A DNA stretch of 64,000 nt from JALORV01 sp963766365 (lineage in GTDB: Bacteria > Pseudomonadota > Gammaproteobacteria > Burkholderiales > Burkholderiaceae_F): assembly GCA_963766365.1 (NCBI GenBank), contig CAVXZK010000001.1, positions 186,001-250,000 of the forward strand, written 5' to 3'. Positions 1 to 8,590 of this stretch are shown in pieces. The notes under the pieces are model-generated. The model worked only from the letters and a program-made list of their open reading frames with translations. It made no database searches and was not told the DNA's origin. Made by a program: the position numbers and the translations under genes. Every line of letters starts with the position of its first letter. The first letter of the stretch is position 1.

Positions 1-728
1 GCGTCGGCGCCACCATCGCCGCCGGCAGCCAGCGGTGCAACGGCATCAGCGCCGCCTTGCCGATGCCGAACATGTAAAGCGCCAGCAGTCCCGCACATGC
101 GAGCGGCGAGAGCTTGCCCGCGAGAATTCCGCCGGCGATGAAGTCGGTCGTTCCGGCGACATGCCAGGTGAACGACCAGAGCCGGCAGAAGCAGCACCGT
201 CGAGGTGCCGAGCAGGACACCCAGATAGATGCGCCCGCCCCGGCGGGCCTCGGCGCGTGCCGTGGTGTGTCACCAGCGGGTAGGTGACGAGGGTCAGCAC
301 TTCGTAGAAGACGAACAGCGTGAACAGCATTTGCGGCGAAGGCGATGCCAATTGCACGCGGCCAGGGCCAGCGCGAAGCAGACGTAGAAGCGCGTCTGGT
401 GCGACTCGTCGTTGCCGCGCATGTAGCCGATCGAGTAGAGCGAGTTGACGATCCACAGTCCGGAGGCGATCAGCGCGAACAGCATTCCGAGCGGTTCGAC
501 CTGGAAGGCCAGCGGCAAGCCGGGCAACACCTCGATCCAGTGCAGCGTCGGGCGGGCGCCGTCGAGTACCGGTTGCAGCAAGGTACCCACGCACAGGAAG
601 AGCACCAGCGCCGTCAGCAGCGTCACCGTCTCGCGCAGGTTGGGCCGGCGGTGACAGGCCGCGATCAGCAGCGCTCCGGCGGCCGGCACCGCCAGAGTCG
701 CCGCGATCAGCATCGGCAGCGATGTCAC
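1..728 (-). pseudogene. Second MnhD/NuoM-like antiporter subunit, partial and frameshifted
   Basis: N-terminal part of a proton-conducting membrane subunit of the NuoM/MrpD family; the rest lies beyond the left edge. A GTG start at 728 overlaps the TGA of the upstream mnhD and has a GAGG sequence before it; an ATG at 713 is the alternative. The reading is clean down to about position 357, with hydrophobic segments and the family-like block around FQVEPLGMLFALIASG. Below that, family-like peptides appear successively in different frames: IGIAFAAN, then LFTLFVFYEVLTLVTYPL, then ARRGGRIYLGVLLGTS, then FTWHVAGTTDFIAGG. Removing one base near each of positions 356, 328, 256 and 173 restores one continuous protein. 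Either sequence errors or a decayed gene. Confidence 0.75.
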
Positions 729-2209
729 CGGGTGGCCTCGAGCATGGCAGCAGCCGCCTGCGACGCCGCACCGAGCGTGATCGAAGTCTCGAGGCCGAAG
801 TAGACCGTCGCGGCCACCAGCAGTCCGGCGGGCAGCAGCATCGAAAGCGGCGCTTCGCGCACGCCGCTGACTCCTGCAGGCGGTGCGCGGAAATACGCCG
901 CCTCGACAAACCGCCAGACATAGACAACCGAAATCAGCGACGACAGCACGATCAGGAACACCAGCCACCACTGGCCGGCTTCGAGCGCGGCCAGGATCAG
1001 GTACCACTTGCTGACAAACCCCGCCGTGCCCGGAACCCCGATCAGGGACAGCCCTCCGACAACGATGCCGAAACTGGTCAGCGGCATGGTTCTTCCCAAA
1101 CCCTGCACCTGCGCCAGCGTCACACCACCCATCGACACCGCGACCCCTCCGAGGAGCAGGAAGATGCCGCCCTTGGTGACGGCGTGGTTTGCCAGGTGCA
1201 CGATGGTCCCTGTCAGACCGGTCAGCGAGTCGAATGAAAGACCCAGGACGATGTAGCCGATCTGCGAGACGCTCGAATACGCGAACAGCCGCTTCAGGTT
1301 GGTCTGGAAGCAGGCCACCGTTGAGGCGACGAACATCCCGCCCAGGGCCAGGACCAGCATCAGTTCCTCCATCGGCAAACGCTGGAACACCGCGCTTTCG
1401 CCGAACACGGAGTAATAGAAACGCAGCAGTGCGTAGAGCGCGACCTTGGTGGCCGTGGCCGCAAGAAACGCAGCCACTGCCGAGGGCGCATACGCATACG
1501 CATTGGGCAGCCACTGGTGCAGTGGGAAAAGAGCCAGCTTGAGCGAGAGACCGACTGTCAGGAACGCGAGCGCAGCGAGTACCGGACGGTGACCCGAAAT
1601 CGCGTGCAAGCGCTGCCCCATGTCGACCAGGTTCAGGGTACCGGTCTGCAGGTAGAGCAAGCCGATGCCGATGACGATGAAGGTCGCGCCGATCGTGCCC
1701 ATGATCAGGTACTGATACGCCGCCAGTAGGGCGCGCCGATCGCGCCCCAGTGCAATCAGTACATAGGTGGAGAGCGAGGAGATCTCGAGGAAAACGAAGA
1801 TGTTGAAGGCGTCGCCGGTGATGGCGATACCCAGCAGCCCGGTCAGGCACAGCGCGAACATCGTGTAGAAGAGGTACTGGCGCTCGCTTGGAAGTTCACG
1901 CTCGACGCTCGGCCAGCTGTAAGGCAGCACGACTGCGGCCATCCCGGTAACCAGTACCAGCATGTACGACGAGAGCCGATCCACCCGGTACTCGATGCCC
2001 CATGGCGGTGCCCAGCTGCCGATGTGATACGAGATGGTCCCGCTCTGGTTCACCTGCAGCCACAGCGCGACTGCAATGGCGAAGGCGGCCCAGCACGCGA
2101 GCAGGACAATCGCGAAGGCGGCGCGGCGGCCGCGCAACAACACGGTCAGTGGTGCCGCGACAAGCGGCACGACGACCTGCAGTGCAGGCAGGTGCGCGGC
2201 GACGCTCAT
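725..2209 (-). CDS. mnhD: Mrp-type antiporter subunit D (NuoM-like)
   Basis: 494-residue polytopic membrane protein of the NuoM/MrpD family, one of the ion-translocating subunits of Mrp/Mnh multisubunit cation/proton antiporters in the inner membrane. It has about 14 predicted hydrophobic helices. The charged residues that form the proton path in this family are visible: Glu142 in FVFLEISSLSTYV, and Lys224 and His231 in LKLALFPLHQWLP. Its ATG at 2209 shares one base with the mnhC stop codon, and its TGA overlaps the GTG of the next D-like gene, so translation is probably coupled. Membership of an antiporter rather than a respiratory complex I is inferred from the mnhE-F-G-B-C neighbours. Confidence 0.93.
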   Translation of the reverse strand: MSVAAHLPALQVVVPLVAAPLTVLLRGRRAAFAIVLLACWAAFAIAVALWLQVNQSGTISYHIGSWAPPWGIEYRVDRLSSYMLVLVTGMAAVVLPYSWPSVERELPSERQYLFYTMFALCLTGLLGIAITGDAFNIFVFLEISSLSTYVLIALGRDRRALLAAYQYLIMGTIGATFIVIGIGLLYLQTGTLNLVDMGQRLHAISGHRPVLAALAFLTVGLSLKLALFPLHQWLPNAYAYAPSAVAAFLAATATKVALYALLRFYYSVFGESAVFQRLPMEELMLVLALGGMFVASTVACFQTNLKRLFAYSSVSQIGYIVLGLSFDSLTGLTGTIVHLANHAVTKGGIFLLLGGVAVSMGGVTLAQVQGLGRTMPLTSFGIVVGGLSLIGVPGTAGFVSKWYLILAALEAGQWWLVFLIVLSSLISVVYVWRFVEAAYFRAPPAGVSGVREAPLSMLLPAGLLVAATVYFGLETSITLGAASQAAAAMLEATR

Positions 2210-2577
2210 CAGAGTTCCGCGTCGCCGGCCGCTCGATCCGCCGCCAAGATGTCGTCTTCTTCGATGCTGTCGTAAGCCTCGCGGATGCGCACCACCAGCG
2301 CGAGCCCGAGGGCGAGCGTGGCAACGCCGACGACGATGGCGGTGAGGATCAGCACGTGGGGCAGCGGATTCGAATAGACCAAGAAGCTTTCGCTGACGAT
2401 CGGGGCCGTGCCACCGATGAGCTTGCCCGGGGCGATGTACAGCAGGTAGACCGACGTCTGGAAGATGCCCAGGCCCACCAGCTTCTTGATCAGGTTGCCG
2501 CGCGCGATGACGATGAACAGCCCCGCGATCATCAGGAAGATCGTCACCGCGTAGGCGAAGTGGCCGGGAATGCTCAC
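2209..2577 (-). CDS. mnhC: Mrp-type antiporter subunit C (NuoK-like)
   Basis: 122-residue membrane protein homologous to NuoK. It has three hydrophobic helices, beginning in YAVTIFLMIAGLFIVI and ending in LILTAIVVGVATLALGLALVV, a layout typical of MrpC. I chose the GTG at 2577 (VSIPGHFAY) because a GGAAGG sequence lies about nine bases upstream and because family members start just before the first helix; a longer frame to 2628 would add an arginine-rich leader that looks non-coding. The stop overlaps the mnhD start by one base. It is expected to sit beside the D subunits in the antiporter membrane arm. Confidence 0.92.
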   Translation of the reverse strand: MSIPGHFAYAVTIFLMIAGLFIVIARGNLIKKLVGLGIFQTSVYLLYIAPGKLIGGTAPIVSESFLVYSNPLPHVLILTAIVVGVATLALGLALVVRIREAYDSIEEDDILAADRAAGDAEL

Positions 2578-2641
2578 CCGATCCCGCCTTCCATGCGGTG
2601 GCGGGCGTCGGTGTGCAAACCGAAGCAAACGTTGAGCCGGT

Positions 2642-3067
2642 TCACTCGTCGATCCGGCCGCGGTCGGCGAACATGTAGAAGATCTTCAGCATCACCCCGG
2701 ACACGGTGATCGCCACGCCCACTTCGACCCAGAAGATTCCGCGGTGCTGGCCGGCGACCGGGTCGCGATCCAGCACAAAGTAGTCCAGAAAGTTGCCCCC
2801 GAACAGCAGGCCCAGGACTCCGACGCCGGCGTAGATCAGCACGCCGGCGGCCATCATGCTTTCGACCAGCGCCTCGGGCACGACGCGGCGCGCATTGCTG
2901 AGACCATAGATCAACGCATAGAAGATCACCGCCGCAGCGATGATCACGCCCGCCTGGAATCCGCCGCCCGGCCCGAAGTCGCCATGGAACTGGACATACA
3001 GCGCAAAGATCAAGATGAAGGGCAGGAACACCTTCGCGACCACGCGTAGTACGAGATCACGCTTCAC
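2642..3067 (-). CDS. mnhB: Mrp-type antiporter subunit B (MnhB domain)
   Basis: 141-residue MnhB-domain membrane protein with four predicted helices and the conserved segment FHGDFGPGGGFQAGVI near residues 28-43, a hallmark of MrpB. Translation starts at GTG 3067, which overlaps the TGA of the preceding DUF4040 gene (GTGA). There are 64 bases between its stop and the chosen mnhC start, the largest gap inside this operon. In classical seven-gene Mrp operons the equivalent protein follows MrpA; here it follows a small DUF4040 protein instead. Confidence 0.92.
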   Translation of the reverse strand: MKRDLVLRVVAKVFLPFILIFALYVQFHGDFGPGGGFQAGVIIAAAVIFYALIYGLSNARRVVPEALVESMMAAGVLIYAGVGVLGLLFGGNFLDYFVLDRDPVAGQHRGIFWVEVGVAITVSGVMLKIFYMFADRGRIDE

Positions 3068-3570
3068 TTCGACTGGTCCTTGCGGGCCCGCCGGCGCCGC
3101 AGCAGCGCGACGACCCCCGCTCCGGCCGTGAAGACGACGGTGGTCTCTCCCAGTGTGTCATAACCCCGGTAGCTCGCCAGCACGGCGGTCACCACGTTCG
3201 GCACCCCCGTCTCCTTCGGACCCTCATTGAGATAGCGCGGCACGACGTGCGTATGGATCGGCGCCGACGGATCGGAAAACGCCGGCAGTCCGAGGCTACC
3301 GTAGACCAGCATCACGCCACAGGCAGTCGAGATCGCGAGCGGCAGCCAGGCCTTGTGCACGGGCCGCGCCTCCTCGCTGCGGCACAGGTGCAGCGCGCCA
3401 AGCAGCAGGACGGTCGATACGCCGGCGCCGACTGAAGCCTCGGTCATCGCAACGTCGACCGCGTCGAGCGCGACCAGCACCGTGGCCATCAGGAAGCTGT
3501 AAAGGCCCGACAGCACGATGACCGCGAACAGGTTGCGGTTGCGCGCCAGCACGACCACCGTCACCGCCAT
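3064..3570 (-). CDS. DUF4040 / MbhD-like antiporter subunit (separate MrpA C-terminal-type domain)
   Basis: 168-residue membrane protein with hydrophobic helices and the conserved segment DVAMTEASVGAGVSTVLLL. It matches the DUF4040 (MbhD) domain that in canonical Mrp systems forms part of the C-terminal extension of the large MrpA subunit. Here it is a stand-alone gene. The first ATG is at 3570, but the frame stays open upstream and reads IETLIINVLLVL, which looks like the expected start of the first helix. No ATG, GTG or TTG lies there; a CTG at 3597 overlapping the mnhG stop is a possible start. The C-terminus is a basic tail (LLRRRRARKDQSK). Confidence 0.85.
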   Translation of the reverse strand: MAVTVVVLARNRNLFAVIVLSGLYSFLMATVLVALDAVDVAMTEASVGAGVSTVLLLGALHLCRSEEARPVHKAWLPLAISTACGVMLVYGSLGLPAFSDPSAPIHTHVVPRYLNEGPKETGVPNVVTAVLASYRGYDTLGETTVVFTAGAGVVALLRRRRARKDQSK

Positions 3571-3593
3571 CAGGACCAGCAGGACGTTGATGA

Positions 3594-3923
3594 TCAGTGT
3601 TTCGATGGCTCATCCTCGGGGGTCGCGAGCAGCGGCCGCACGCCCCGCTCCATCGCCGCCTTCGCCAGTGCATGCGTCGCCGTGGGACTGGCGAAGAACA
3701 CGAGCAGGGCCACGATGAGCAGCTTGACCGCGACCAGCGTGACTCCAGCCTGAAGCAGCAGGCCCAGCATGATGAGGCCGCCCCCCAGCGTCTCGATCAC
3801 GCTCGCCGCGTGCAGGCGCGTGTAGAAGTCCGGCATGCGCAGCATCCCGACGGCGCCGACCACGCAGAACAGCCCGCCAGCGACGAGGCAGAACCAGCTG
3901 ATGGCATCGAGCAGAACGTTCAA
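3594..3923 (-). CDS. mnhG: Mrp-type antiporter subunit G
   Basis: 109-residue MnhG/PhaG-family protein with three hydrophobic helices and the family sequence GAVGMLRMPDFYTRLHAAS near residues 23-41. The start codon is TTG at 3923, overlapping the TGA of mnhF (TTGA), which indicates translational coupling. The short C-terminal tail after the third helix is polar. MrpG is a small accessory subunit required for assembly or activity of the antiporter complex. Confidence 0.92.
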   Translation of the reverse strand: MNVLLDAISWFCLVAGGLFCVVGAVGMLRMPDFYTRLHAASVIETLGGGLIMLGLLLQAGVTLVAVKLLIVALLVFFASPTATHALAKAAMERGVRPLLATPEDEPSKH

Positions 3924-4204
3924 GCCTGCTCCTCGCTCTCATCCCGGGTGTCGCCCAGGCCGCCATACTTGAAGTACTTGAGCACCGCGATCGTGCCGAT
4001 GATGTTGAGGAGGCCGTAGACGATCGCCAGGTCGAGGAATTCCGGGCGCCCCGTCAGGAATCCGATCAGCGCCAGCAGGATGAGGGCACAGGTGCCGACC
4101 GTGTTGGCTGCCTGCGCACGATCGAACACCGTCGGGCCGAGCGCGGCCCGCACCAGCACCAGCGACAGCGTCACGAGCATCGCGATGCTGGCGGCCGCGA
4201 ACAT
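3920..4204 (-). CDS. mnhF: Mrp-type antiporter subunit F
   Basis: 94-residue MnhF/PhaF-family protein with three predicted helices. The conserved GPTVFDRAQAANTVGT block lies near residues 23-38 and the helix DLAIVYGLLNIIGTIAVLKYF near the C-terminus, as is usual for MrpF. The ATG at 4204 shares one base with the mnhE stop (TGATG). The longer open frame running upstream through mnhE is a shadow of that gene. Small membrane subunit of the antiporter. Confidence 0.93.
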   Translation of the reverse strand: MFAAASIAMLVTLSLVLVRAALGPTVFDRAQAANTVGTCALILLALIGFLTGRPEFLDLAIVYGLLNIIGTIAVLKYFKYGGLGDTRDESEEQA

Positions 4205-4680
4205 CAGTCGTCTCCTTCGCAGGCACGTACGCGGCGGTCCATGTCGCCGCTGGTAACGCCCTCGGCGCCGGCGCGCGTCAGCGCATGCACGACGAACCCG
4301 CCCTTGCCGACGTCGATCGTGATCGTCCCGGGCGTCAGCGTGATCGAATTGGCGTGGATGACCAGGCCGACCGTGGTCTTCTGGCTTGGCTTGAACGAAA
4401 CCATCGTCGGGCTGATCGGCAGGCGGGGATCGACGATGATCCGGCTGACCTCCCAGGCCGACTTGGCGATTTCCTTCGACAGCCAGATCCAGTAGGCCAC
4501 GATGCGCCAGCCCAGCTGCACGGGATGGCCTTCGGCATCGATCACGTCCATGCGCCGCCCGAACCACACCACCGCAACGGCGCACGCGGCCCCGGCGGAC
4601 ATCAGGAAGAACGTGAAGTAGCCGGACAGCACCAGCCAGAACAGATACAGCGCGATGAAGGCACTGATCAGGCGCAGCAC
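4204..4680 (-). CDS. mnhE: Mrp-type antiporter subunit E
   Basis: 158-residue MnhE-family protein: N-terminal hydrophobic segments (FIALYLFWLVLSGYF, MSAGAACAVAVVWF) followed by a hydrophilic domain containing SPTMVSFKPSQKT and NSITLTPGTITID, both typical of MrpE. The start is GTG at 4680, 13 bases after the lutC stop, so it probably belongs to the same transcript as the upstream aminotransferase and lutC. First gene of the antiporter block. Confidence 0.93.
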   Translation of the reverse strand: MLRLISAFIALYLFWLVLSGYFTFFLMSAGAACAVAVVWFGRRMDVIDAEGHPVQLGWRIVAYWIWLSKEIAKSAWEVSRIIVDPRLPISPTMVSFKPSQKTTVGLVIHANSITLTPGTITIDVGKGGFVVHALTRAGAEGVTSGDMDRRVRACEGDD

Positions 4681-4693
4681 GGCGTGGCGGACG

Positions 4694-5386
4694 CTAAACC
4701 GTCGCAGTCAAGATGATGTGGACGCGATACGGGCCGTGCGCGCCCAGCACGATCGTCTGCTCGATGTCGCCGGTGCGCGAGGGCCCCGAGACCATGTTGA
4801 TGGCCCGCGGCATCATGCGCTCGACTCCGCCCCCCTCGCGACGCATTAGCTCGAACGCGTCCTCCATCGTCGCCACGATGCGATCGGCGCGTAGCAGCGC
4901 GACATGGGTTTCCGGCAGCAGATGCATCGACGCTGGCGTATCCGGGCCGGAGAGCAGCACCAGCGTTCCGGTCTCGGCGATCGCGCAGAACGCGCCGGTC
5001 ACGCCGACCAGGTCCACCCCATGCGACTCATCGCGTCGGGGCGGGCGGAATTCAACGTTCAACTGCGCCTGCGCCCAGGGCAGATCGCGCAATGCCGGCC
5101 ACGCCACCAGGTTCGGTGCGAGGCCGTGGCCCGCGAGATAGCGGGCGACGGCGGCGGGCGCATCGCCGACGCTCGGCACGCTCTCGACGGTGCTCGCCAT
5201 ACGTTCGGCCATCGTACGGAACTGGCCTGCCAGGTCGACATACGTTGCCGGCCGCGGCCCGGCCGGATGACGTGCGAGGTAATCGGCGGCGCTGGCGCGG
5301 TCATCGGCGTTGGGTTCACCCCGCTTCTGCGCCGTGCGAATACGCTGAAAGATCTGTTCTCTTGCCTTCGACGTATCGGCGCTCAT
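4694..5386 (-). CDS. lutC: LutC/YkgG-family LUD-domain protein
   Basis: 230-residue LUD-domain protein of the LutC family. In the LutABC lactate-oxidation complex LutC is the non-Fe-S partner of the iron-sulfur proteins LutA and LutB. Visible family features are the GVTGAFCAIAETGTLVLLSG block near residues 128-147, then LLPETHVALLRADRIV and NMVSGPSRTGDIEQTIVLGAHGP towards the C-terminus. The ATG at 5386 overlaps the stop of the upstream aminotransferase (ATGA). No lutA or lutB is adjacent, so its partner is unknown. The symbol is by family resemblance. Confidence 0.82.
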   Translation of the reverse strand: MSADTSKAREQIFQRIRTAQKRGEPNADDRASAADYLARHPAGPRPATYVDLAGQFRTMAERMASTVESVPSVGDAPAAVARYLAGHGLAPNLVAWPALRDLPWAQAQLNVEFRPPRRDESHGVDLVGVTGAFCAIAETGTLVLLSGPDTPASMHLLPETHVALLRADRIVATMEDAFELMRREGGGVERMMPRAINMVSGPSRTGDIEQTIVLGAHGPYRVHIILTATV

Positions 5387-6585
5387 CGGCTGGCCTTGCG
5401 CAAGAACGCGTCGATGCGATCGATGCCCTGCTCGATCGCATCTTCGCTGGTGGCATACGAAAAGCGGATGTGTTGTCCGTCGCCTTCAACGCGGGGTCCG
5501 AAATGGATATCGGCGAGCACCGCAACTCCGGCCTCGAGCAACAACCGCCGCCGCAGTTCTTCGGAATCACGCGCACCGATCACTCGGCACGCTTCGGTGA
5601 CGTTGGGCCAGGCGTAGAAAGCGCCGCCCGGGGACGCGCACCGGAACCCGGGCACGGCATTCAGCCGGCGAACGATCAGATCGCGGCGCGCATGGAAGCG
5701 TTTCTTCATTCCTTCCGCGTCGTCCTGCGGCCCGGTCAGCGCCTGCAGCGCGGCCCACTGGCTGATCTGCGAAGCGCACGATTCGGTATTGGTGATCCAG
5801 CGCGTGAAAACCGGCGCGAGCGCAGCATTGGCCGTGAAGCCGATGCGCCATCCGGTCATCGCGTAGGTCTTCGATGCGCCATCGGAAATGATCGTGCGCT
5901 CGCGCATCCCGGGCAACGAGGCGATCGAGACAAAGTCGCCGTCATAGACCAGCTTGCTGTAGATCTCGTCCGCATATACCCAGACGTCCGGATGCGCCCG
6001 CAGCACATCGGCGATCGCCTCGAGATCGCGGCGCGTCAGCAGGCCTCCAGTCGGGTTGTGCGGCGTGTTGAGGATCAGCAGCCGGGTCTTCGGGCCGATC
6101 CGGCTCGCCAGTTCGGCAGGATCGAATGCGAAGCCGCGCGACTCGCGCAGCGGCAGCCCAATGGGAACTGCACCATTGGCGATGATCTGCGACTCGTAGA
6201 TCGGGAAGCCGGGCACCGGAAAGATGACTTGATCGCCGGCACCGTAGTCGGTGACCGAGGCAATCGTGTACCCGATGAAAGGCTTTGCGCCTGCGCCGAC
6301 GACCACCTCATCCGCGGTGATGTCGAGCCCGCGCAGCGTGCCCATCGACTTTGCCGCGGCAGCACGGAGTTCGTCGATGCCGGCAGACGGCGTGTAGCCA
6401 TGGCGGCCCTCGCGGACCGCGGCGACCGCCGCATCCTGCACGTGCACTGGCGTCGGGAAATCCGGCTGGCCGATGCAGAACGAAACGATGTCGGCGCCGC
6501 CTCGGATGAGCCGATTTACCTCGGCCAGCACGACAAAGGCGTTCTCGGTGCCGAGAGCCTCGGCGCGGTGACTGAGCTTGGGCAT
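5383..6585 (-). CDS. PLP-dependent aminotransferase, class I (aspartate aminotransferase fold)
   Basis: 400-residue fold-type I aminotransferase. The PLP lysine is Lys239 in SDGASKTYAMTGWR; other active-site residues are Asn177 (NTPHNPTG), Asp206 (VYADEIYS) and Arg247, all intact. Length is normal for the family. Substrate cannot be told from sequence; relatives act on aspartate, alanine, aromatic or other amino acids. Its stop overlaps the lutC start by four bases, and it follows pncB by 70 bases on the same strand, so it probably belongs to one long transcription unit. Confidence 0.9.
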   Translation of the reverse strand: MPKLSHRAEALGTENAFVVLAEVNRLIRGGADIVSFCIGQPDFPTPVHVQDAAVAAVREGRHGYTPSAGIDELRAAAAKSMGTLRGLDITADEVVVGAGAKPFIGYTIASVTDYGAGDQVIFPVPGFPIYESQIIANGAVPIGLPLRESRGFAFDPAELASRIGPKTRLLILNTPHNPTGGLLTRRDLEAIADVLRAHPDVWVYADEIYSKLVYDGDFVSIASLPGMRERTIISDGASKTYAMTGWRIGFTANAALAPVFTRWITNTESCASQISQWAALQALTGPQDDAEGMKKRFHARRDLIVRRLNAVPGFRCASPGGAFYAWPNVTEACRVIGARDSEELRRRLLLEAGVAVLADIHFGPRVEGDGQHIRFSYATSEDAIEQGIDRIDAFLRKASR

Positions 6586-6655
6586 GGCGGGCGATTATAG
6601 GTACGGCATGGTTGATCGCGGCGAAATTCCTCGCCGCCGACCCAGCGCTGCGGCT

Positions 6656-7855
6656 TCAGGCCGCGGGACTCGTCGCCGCCGGCGGCGCGATCTCGAACAC
6701 CTGCCGCAGGTAGGCAAGGTAGGCCACGTCGTCGCACAGGTTCTTTTCCGGAGAATCCGACAGCTTGGCCACAGGCTGGCCGTTGCAGCGGACCATTTTT
6801 ATGACGATCTGCAGCGGCGTGTAACCGAGGTCGTTCGTCAGGTTGGTGCCGACGCCGAAGGCGATGCGCGCCCGATCCTTGAAACGGGTGTAGAGCTCGA
6901 TGACGCGCGGGAAATCGAGCGAATCGGAAAAGACCAGCGTCTTGGTGCGCGGATCGACCCGATTGCGCTCGTAGTGCTCGATCAGTCGCTCGCCCCAGAG
7001 GATCGGATCCCCGGAGTCGTGCCGCGCGCCGTCGAAGAGCTTGCAGAAGTACATGTCGAAGTCGCGCAGGAACGCATCCATCCCGTAGACATCCGAGAGT
7101 GCGATACCGAGGTCGCCGCGGTACTCCCGCGCCCACATTTCGAACCCGAAGGTCTGCGAATCGCGCAGCCGCGGGCCCAGCGCCTGGCACGCCTGCAGGT
7201 ATTCGTGCGCCATCGTGCCCAGCGGCGTCAGACCGTGCTTCGCCGCATACATCACGTTGCTGGTACCGGCGAGGTTGTCGCCCAGTTCATTTTTCAGGGT
7301 ACCGAGCACTTCGTCGTGCCACAGACGCGAGAAGCGCCGCCGCGTACCGTAATCGGCAATCCGGCAGCCGGCCAGGGTCGGGTTGCCGTGAACCAGCGCG
7401 ATCTTCGCGCGCAGCCGCCTGCGTCCTTCCGCAAAGTCCGGCCGCAGCTGCGTATTGCGGAAGTAGACCTCGTTGACGATCGCAAGCACGGGGATCTCGA
7501 ACAGGATCGTATGCAGCCACGGCCCCTTGATCACTATGCTGATGCCGCCGTTCGCCTCCGCACTACGCTCGACACGGATCGACTTCATGTTCAGCTGGAA
7601 CAGCCCCAGGAAGTCGACGAAGTCGCTCTTGATGAAGCGCATACCGCGCAGGTACTCGAGCTCGCTGTCGCGGAAGCGCAGCAGGCACAGGTAAGCAAGC
7701 TGCTCGCGGATCTCGTCGACATACGGCGCGAGGTCCACGCCCCTGGTGCGACAGTTGAAGCGGTATTCGACGTTCGCGCCCGGAAAATGATGCAACACGA
7801 CCTGCATCATCGTGAACTTGTACAGATCGGTGTCGAGCAACGACTGGATGATCAT
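6656..7855 (-). CDS. pncB: Nicotinate phosphoribosyltransferase
   Basis: 399-residue PncB, which converts nicotinate and PRPP to nicotinate mononucleotide in the NAD salvage (Preiss-Handler) pathway. The N-terminal signature SLLDTDLYKFTMMQVVLHHF is clear. The active-site stretch GTSNVMYAAKHGLTPLGT-MAHE lies at residues 197-218, with His217 as the likely autophosphorylated histidine. A conserved FSDSLDFPRVIELY segment follows. Length fits the bacterial enzyme. It lies 33 bases after livF on the same strand, an unusual neighbour for this gene. Confidence 0.96.
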   Translation of the reverse strand: MIIQSLLDTDLYKFTMMQVVLHHFPGANVEYRFNCRTRGVDLAPYVDEIREQLAYLCLLRFRDSELEYLRGMRFIKSDFVDFLGLFQLNMKSIRVERSAEANGGISIVIKGPWLHTILFEIPVLAIVNEVYFRNTQLRPDFAEGRRRLRAKIALVHGNPTLAGCRIADYGTRRRFSRLWHDEVLGTLKNELGDNLAGTSNVMYAAKHGLTPLGTMAHEYLQACQALGPRLRDSQTFGFEMWAREYRGDLGIALSDVYGMDAFLRDFDMYFCKLFDGARHDSGDPILWGERLIEHYERNRVDPRTKTLVFSDSLDFPRVIELYTRFKDRARIAFGVGTNLTNDLGYTPLQIVIKMVRCNGQPVAKLSDSPEKNLCDDVAYLAYLRQVFEIAPPAATSPAA

Positions 7856-7888
7856 GCGGTGATTGTAGGGTCGAGGCGACGCGCAGCG

Positions 7889-8590
7889 CTATTCGATTCC
7901 GAGGACATCGCGGACGGCCTGACTTTCCGCGCCGATCGCTTCGCGGGCGACCGCACCGACCACGTGGCCCTGCTCGATCAGCACGGCGCGGTCGGCAAGG
8001 CCAGCAACGAACGGCAGGTTCTGCTCGGAGAGCAGCGTCGCCACACCGCGCTCGCGCATCGCCCGCACCGCGTCCTTCATGCGCGCCACCACCAGCGGCG
8101 CAATGCCCTCTGACGGCTCGTCGAGCAGCACGAAGCGCGGGTTCGCGGCCAGCGTGCGCGCCACGGCGAGCATCTGCTGCTCGCCGCCGCTCATCTGGCT
8201 GGCGGGCCGCTCCAGCATCTCGGCGAGATTGGGAAAGATGCGCAGCAGTGCGGGAACGTCGAATCCGCCGGGCTGCGGTCGCAGCGCGATCTCCAGGTTC
8301 TCGCGCACGGTGAGATCGGTGAAGACGCGTCGGTCCTCCGGCACGTAGCCCAGCCCCCGCCGCGCCCGCACAAAGGCAGGCAGTCGCACGATCGAGGAAC
8401 CGTCGAGTTCGATGTCGCCGGTCACGCGTGGCATCAGTCCCATGACCGCGCGCAGCAGCGACGTCTTTCCCGCACCGTTGCGTCCGATCAGGGCCACGAC
8501 TTCCCCGCCGTCCACCGACAGCGTCGCGTCGTGGACGACCTGGGCGCTGCCGTACCAGGCGCTGACTCCGCGCAGCGCGAGCAGAGTCAT
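7889..8590 (-). CDS. livF: LivF-type ABC transporter ATP-binding protein
   Basis: 233-residue ATPase of a branched-chain-amino-acid-type (HAAT) ABC importer. Walker A is GRNGAGKT (residues 36-43), the Q-loop region precedes GYVPEDRRVFTDLTV, the signature is MSGGEQQ (133-139) and Walker B is FVLLDEP (153-159), followed by the LivF-typical SEGIAPL. The ATG at 8590 overlaps the livG stop (ATGA). The cargo need not be leucine; HAAT systems carry many amino acids, amides and aromatic acids. Confidence 0.94.
   Translation of the reverse strand: MTLLALRGVSAWYGSAQVVHDATLSVDGGEVVALIGRNGAGKTSLLRAVMGLMPRVTGDIELDGSSIVRLPAFVRARRGLGYVPEDRRVFTDLTVRENLEIALRPQPGGFDVPALLRIFPNLAEMLERPASQMSGGEQQMLAVARTLAANPRFVLLDEPSEGIAPLVVARMKDAVRAMRERGVATLLSEQNLPFVAGLADRAVLIEQGHVVGAVAREAIGAESQAVRDVLGIE

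Noticed and set aside
4694..5386. A complete lutABC lactate-oxidation operon
   Set aside because: Only LutC is present; the Fe-S protein at 57443-58796 is distant and of a different subfamily linked to rubrerythrin.
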